From Aliidiomarina quisquiliarum (GTDB lineage: Bacteria; Pseudomonadota; Gammaproteobacteria; Enterobacterales; Alteromonadaceae), in NCBI RefSeq assembly GCF_023922585.1, contig NZ_JAMFTN010000010.1, positions 124,420 to 188,419 on the forward strand: DNA of 64,000 nt, read 5' to 3'. The first letter of the stretch is position 1, and every line of letters starts with the position of its first letter. The translations under genes were made by a program, and so were the position numbers. The notes under the pieces are model-generated. The model worked only from the letters and a program-made list of their open reading frames with translations. It was not told the origin of the DNA and ran no database searches. Below, one piece after another: positions 63,808 through 64,000 of this stretch.

Positions 63808-64000
63808 TCACGAGGCTGCTAAATGATCATTCTTAAGTGCATGTTTTTTATGTACCCGTAACAACCGTAACGTCAGCATCACTGCAGCCACACTTAGACC
63901 ACTAATAAAACCAATCCAGAAGCCGGCCGCGCCCATGGCTGGGCGCACTAAGTTGGTTAGGCCTAAAATAACACCTACGGTTAAACCAAAGGGCCAGTAG
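63808..64000 (-). CDS. NorM-type MATE efflux transporter, partial (3' end only)
   Basis: The last 63 residues of a gene that runs off the right edge. Two hydrophobic helices flank [15 protein letters not shown], closely like the C-terminal helix pair of NorM/YdhE multidrug-sodium antiporters, and end in a basic tail ([14 protein letters not shown]). Stop TGA at 63808-63810. It is a second, separate MATE protein from the one at 21-22.4 kb. Confidence 0.75.
   Translation of the reverse strand, partial: YWPFGLTVGVILGLTNLVRPAMGAAGFWIGFISGLSVAAVMLTLRLLRVHKKHALKNDHLAAS

Overview
This window is a chromosomal segment of a gammaproteobacterium, most likely a marine, motile, aerobic member of the Alteromonadales (an Idiomarinaceae, Alteromonas or Shewanella type relative). 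That placement is inferred from gene content and gene order, not from a database match. Pointers are MotY of the sodium-driven polar flagellum next to rnt, a complete rnf operon followed by nth, grxD beside sodB, fadR near dsbB, the run yoaA-tsaB-slp-fadD-rnd, and yciO and rnm (yciV) just ahead of the trp operon. Coding density is high, both strands are used about equally, and no insertion sequence, prophage or CRISPR array is visible.

Layout. 0-8.2 kb: yciO and rnm (minus), then the trp operon trpE-G-D-C(F)-B-A behind a classical attenuator whose leader peptide (not previously called because it is short) holds three consecutive Trp codons. 8.2-15.6 kb: a small unknown gene, a PerM-type AI-2E family permease, YfcH, the YbbA/YbbP ABC system divergent from tesA, and folK/folM that overlap tail to tail by 117 bp. 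15.8-18.8 kb: tRNA-Ala plus three tRNA-Glu, carbonic anhydrase, gltX and two tRNA-Val, each tRNA cluster with a strong promoter and GC-rich discriminator. 18.9-24.7 kb: uvrB translationally coupled to a MATE transporter, a class I aminotransferase, then a gene-free stretch of about 0.78 kb with DnaA-box-like sites, a 16-bp palindrome and an IHF-like site, ending in two tRNA-Asn genes.

24.8-33.5 kb: a PAP2 phosphatase with an apparent non-canonical start codon, rnfABCDGE-nth, motY and rnt. 33.5-38 kb: the most accessory-looking part, a two-gene operon of an octaheme TPR cytochrome c and a lipoprotein sulfatase with a dockerin-like calcium-binding tail. 38-54.7 kb: dbpA, peroxiredoxin, grxD, sodB, fadR, dsbB, then a long minus-strand housekeeping run (ycgN, lytic transglycosylase, ycgL, rnd, fadD, hydrolase, slp, a small unknown gene, tsaB, yoaA), and a YfiR-domain histidine kinase without an adjacent response regulator.

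54.9-61.7 kb: the his operon, preceded by a leader peptide with four consecutive His codons and a nested set of mutually exclusive RNA stems. The operon is unusual in three ways: hisH is missing between hisB and hisA, HisF is fused in frame to HisIE, and hisD carries in frame a 94-bp element bounded by 12-bp inverted repeats whose core recurs in the tRNA-Val terminator at 18.5 kb. The window ends with a thioredoxin-like DUF6436-type protein, a methyl-accepting chemotaxis protein and the 3' end of a NorM-type MATE gene.

The strongest leads are the hisH-less his operon with its HisF-HisIE fusion, the REP-like element inside hisD, the candidate DnaA-binding locus at 23.8-24.5 kb, and the octaheme cytochrome/sulfatase pair.
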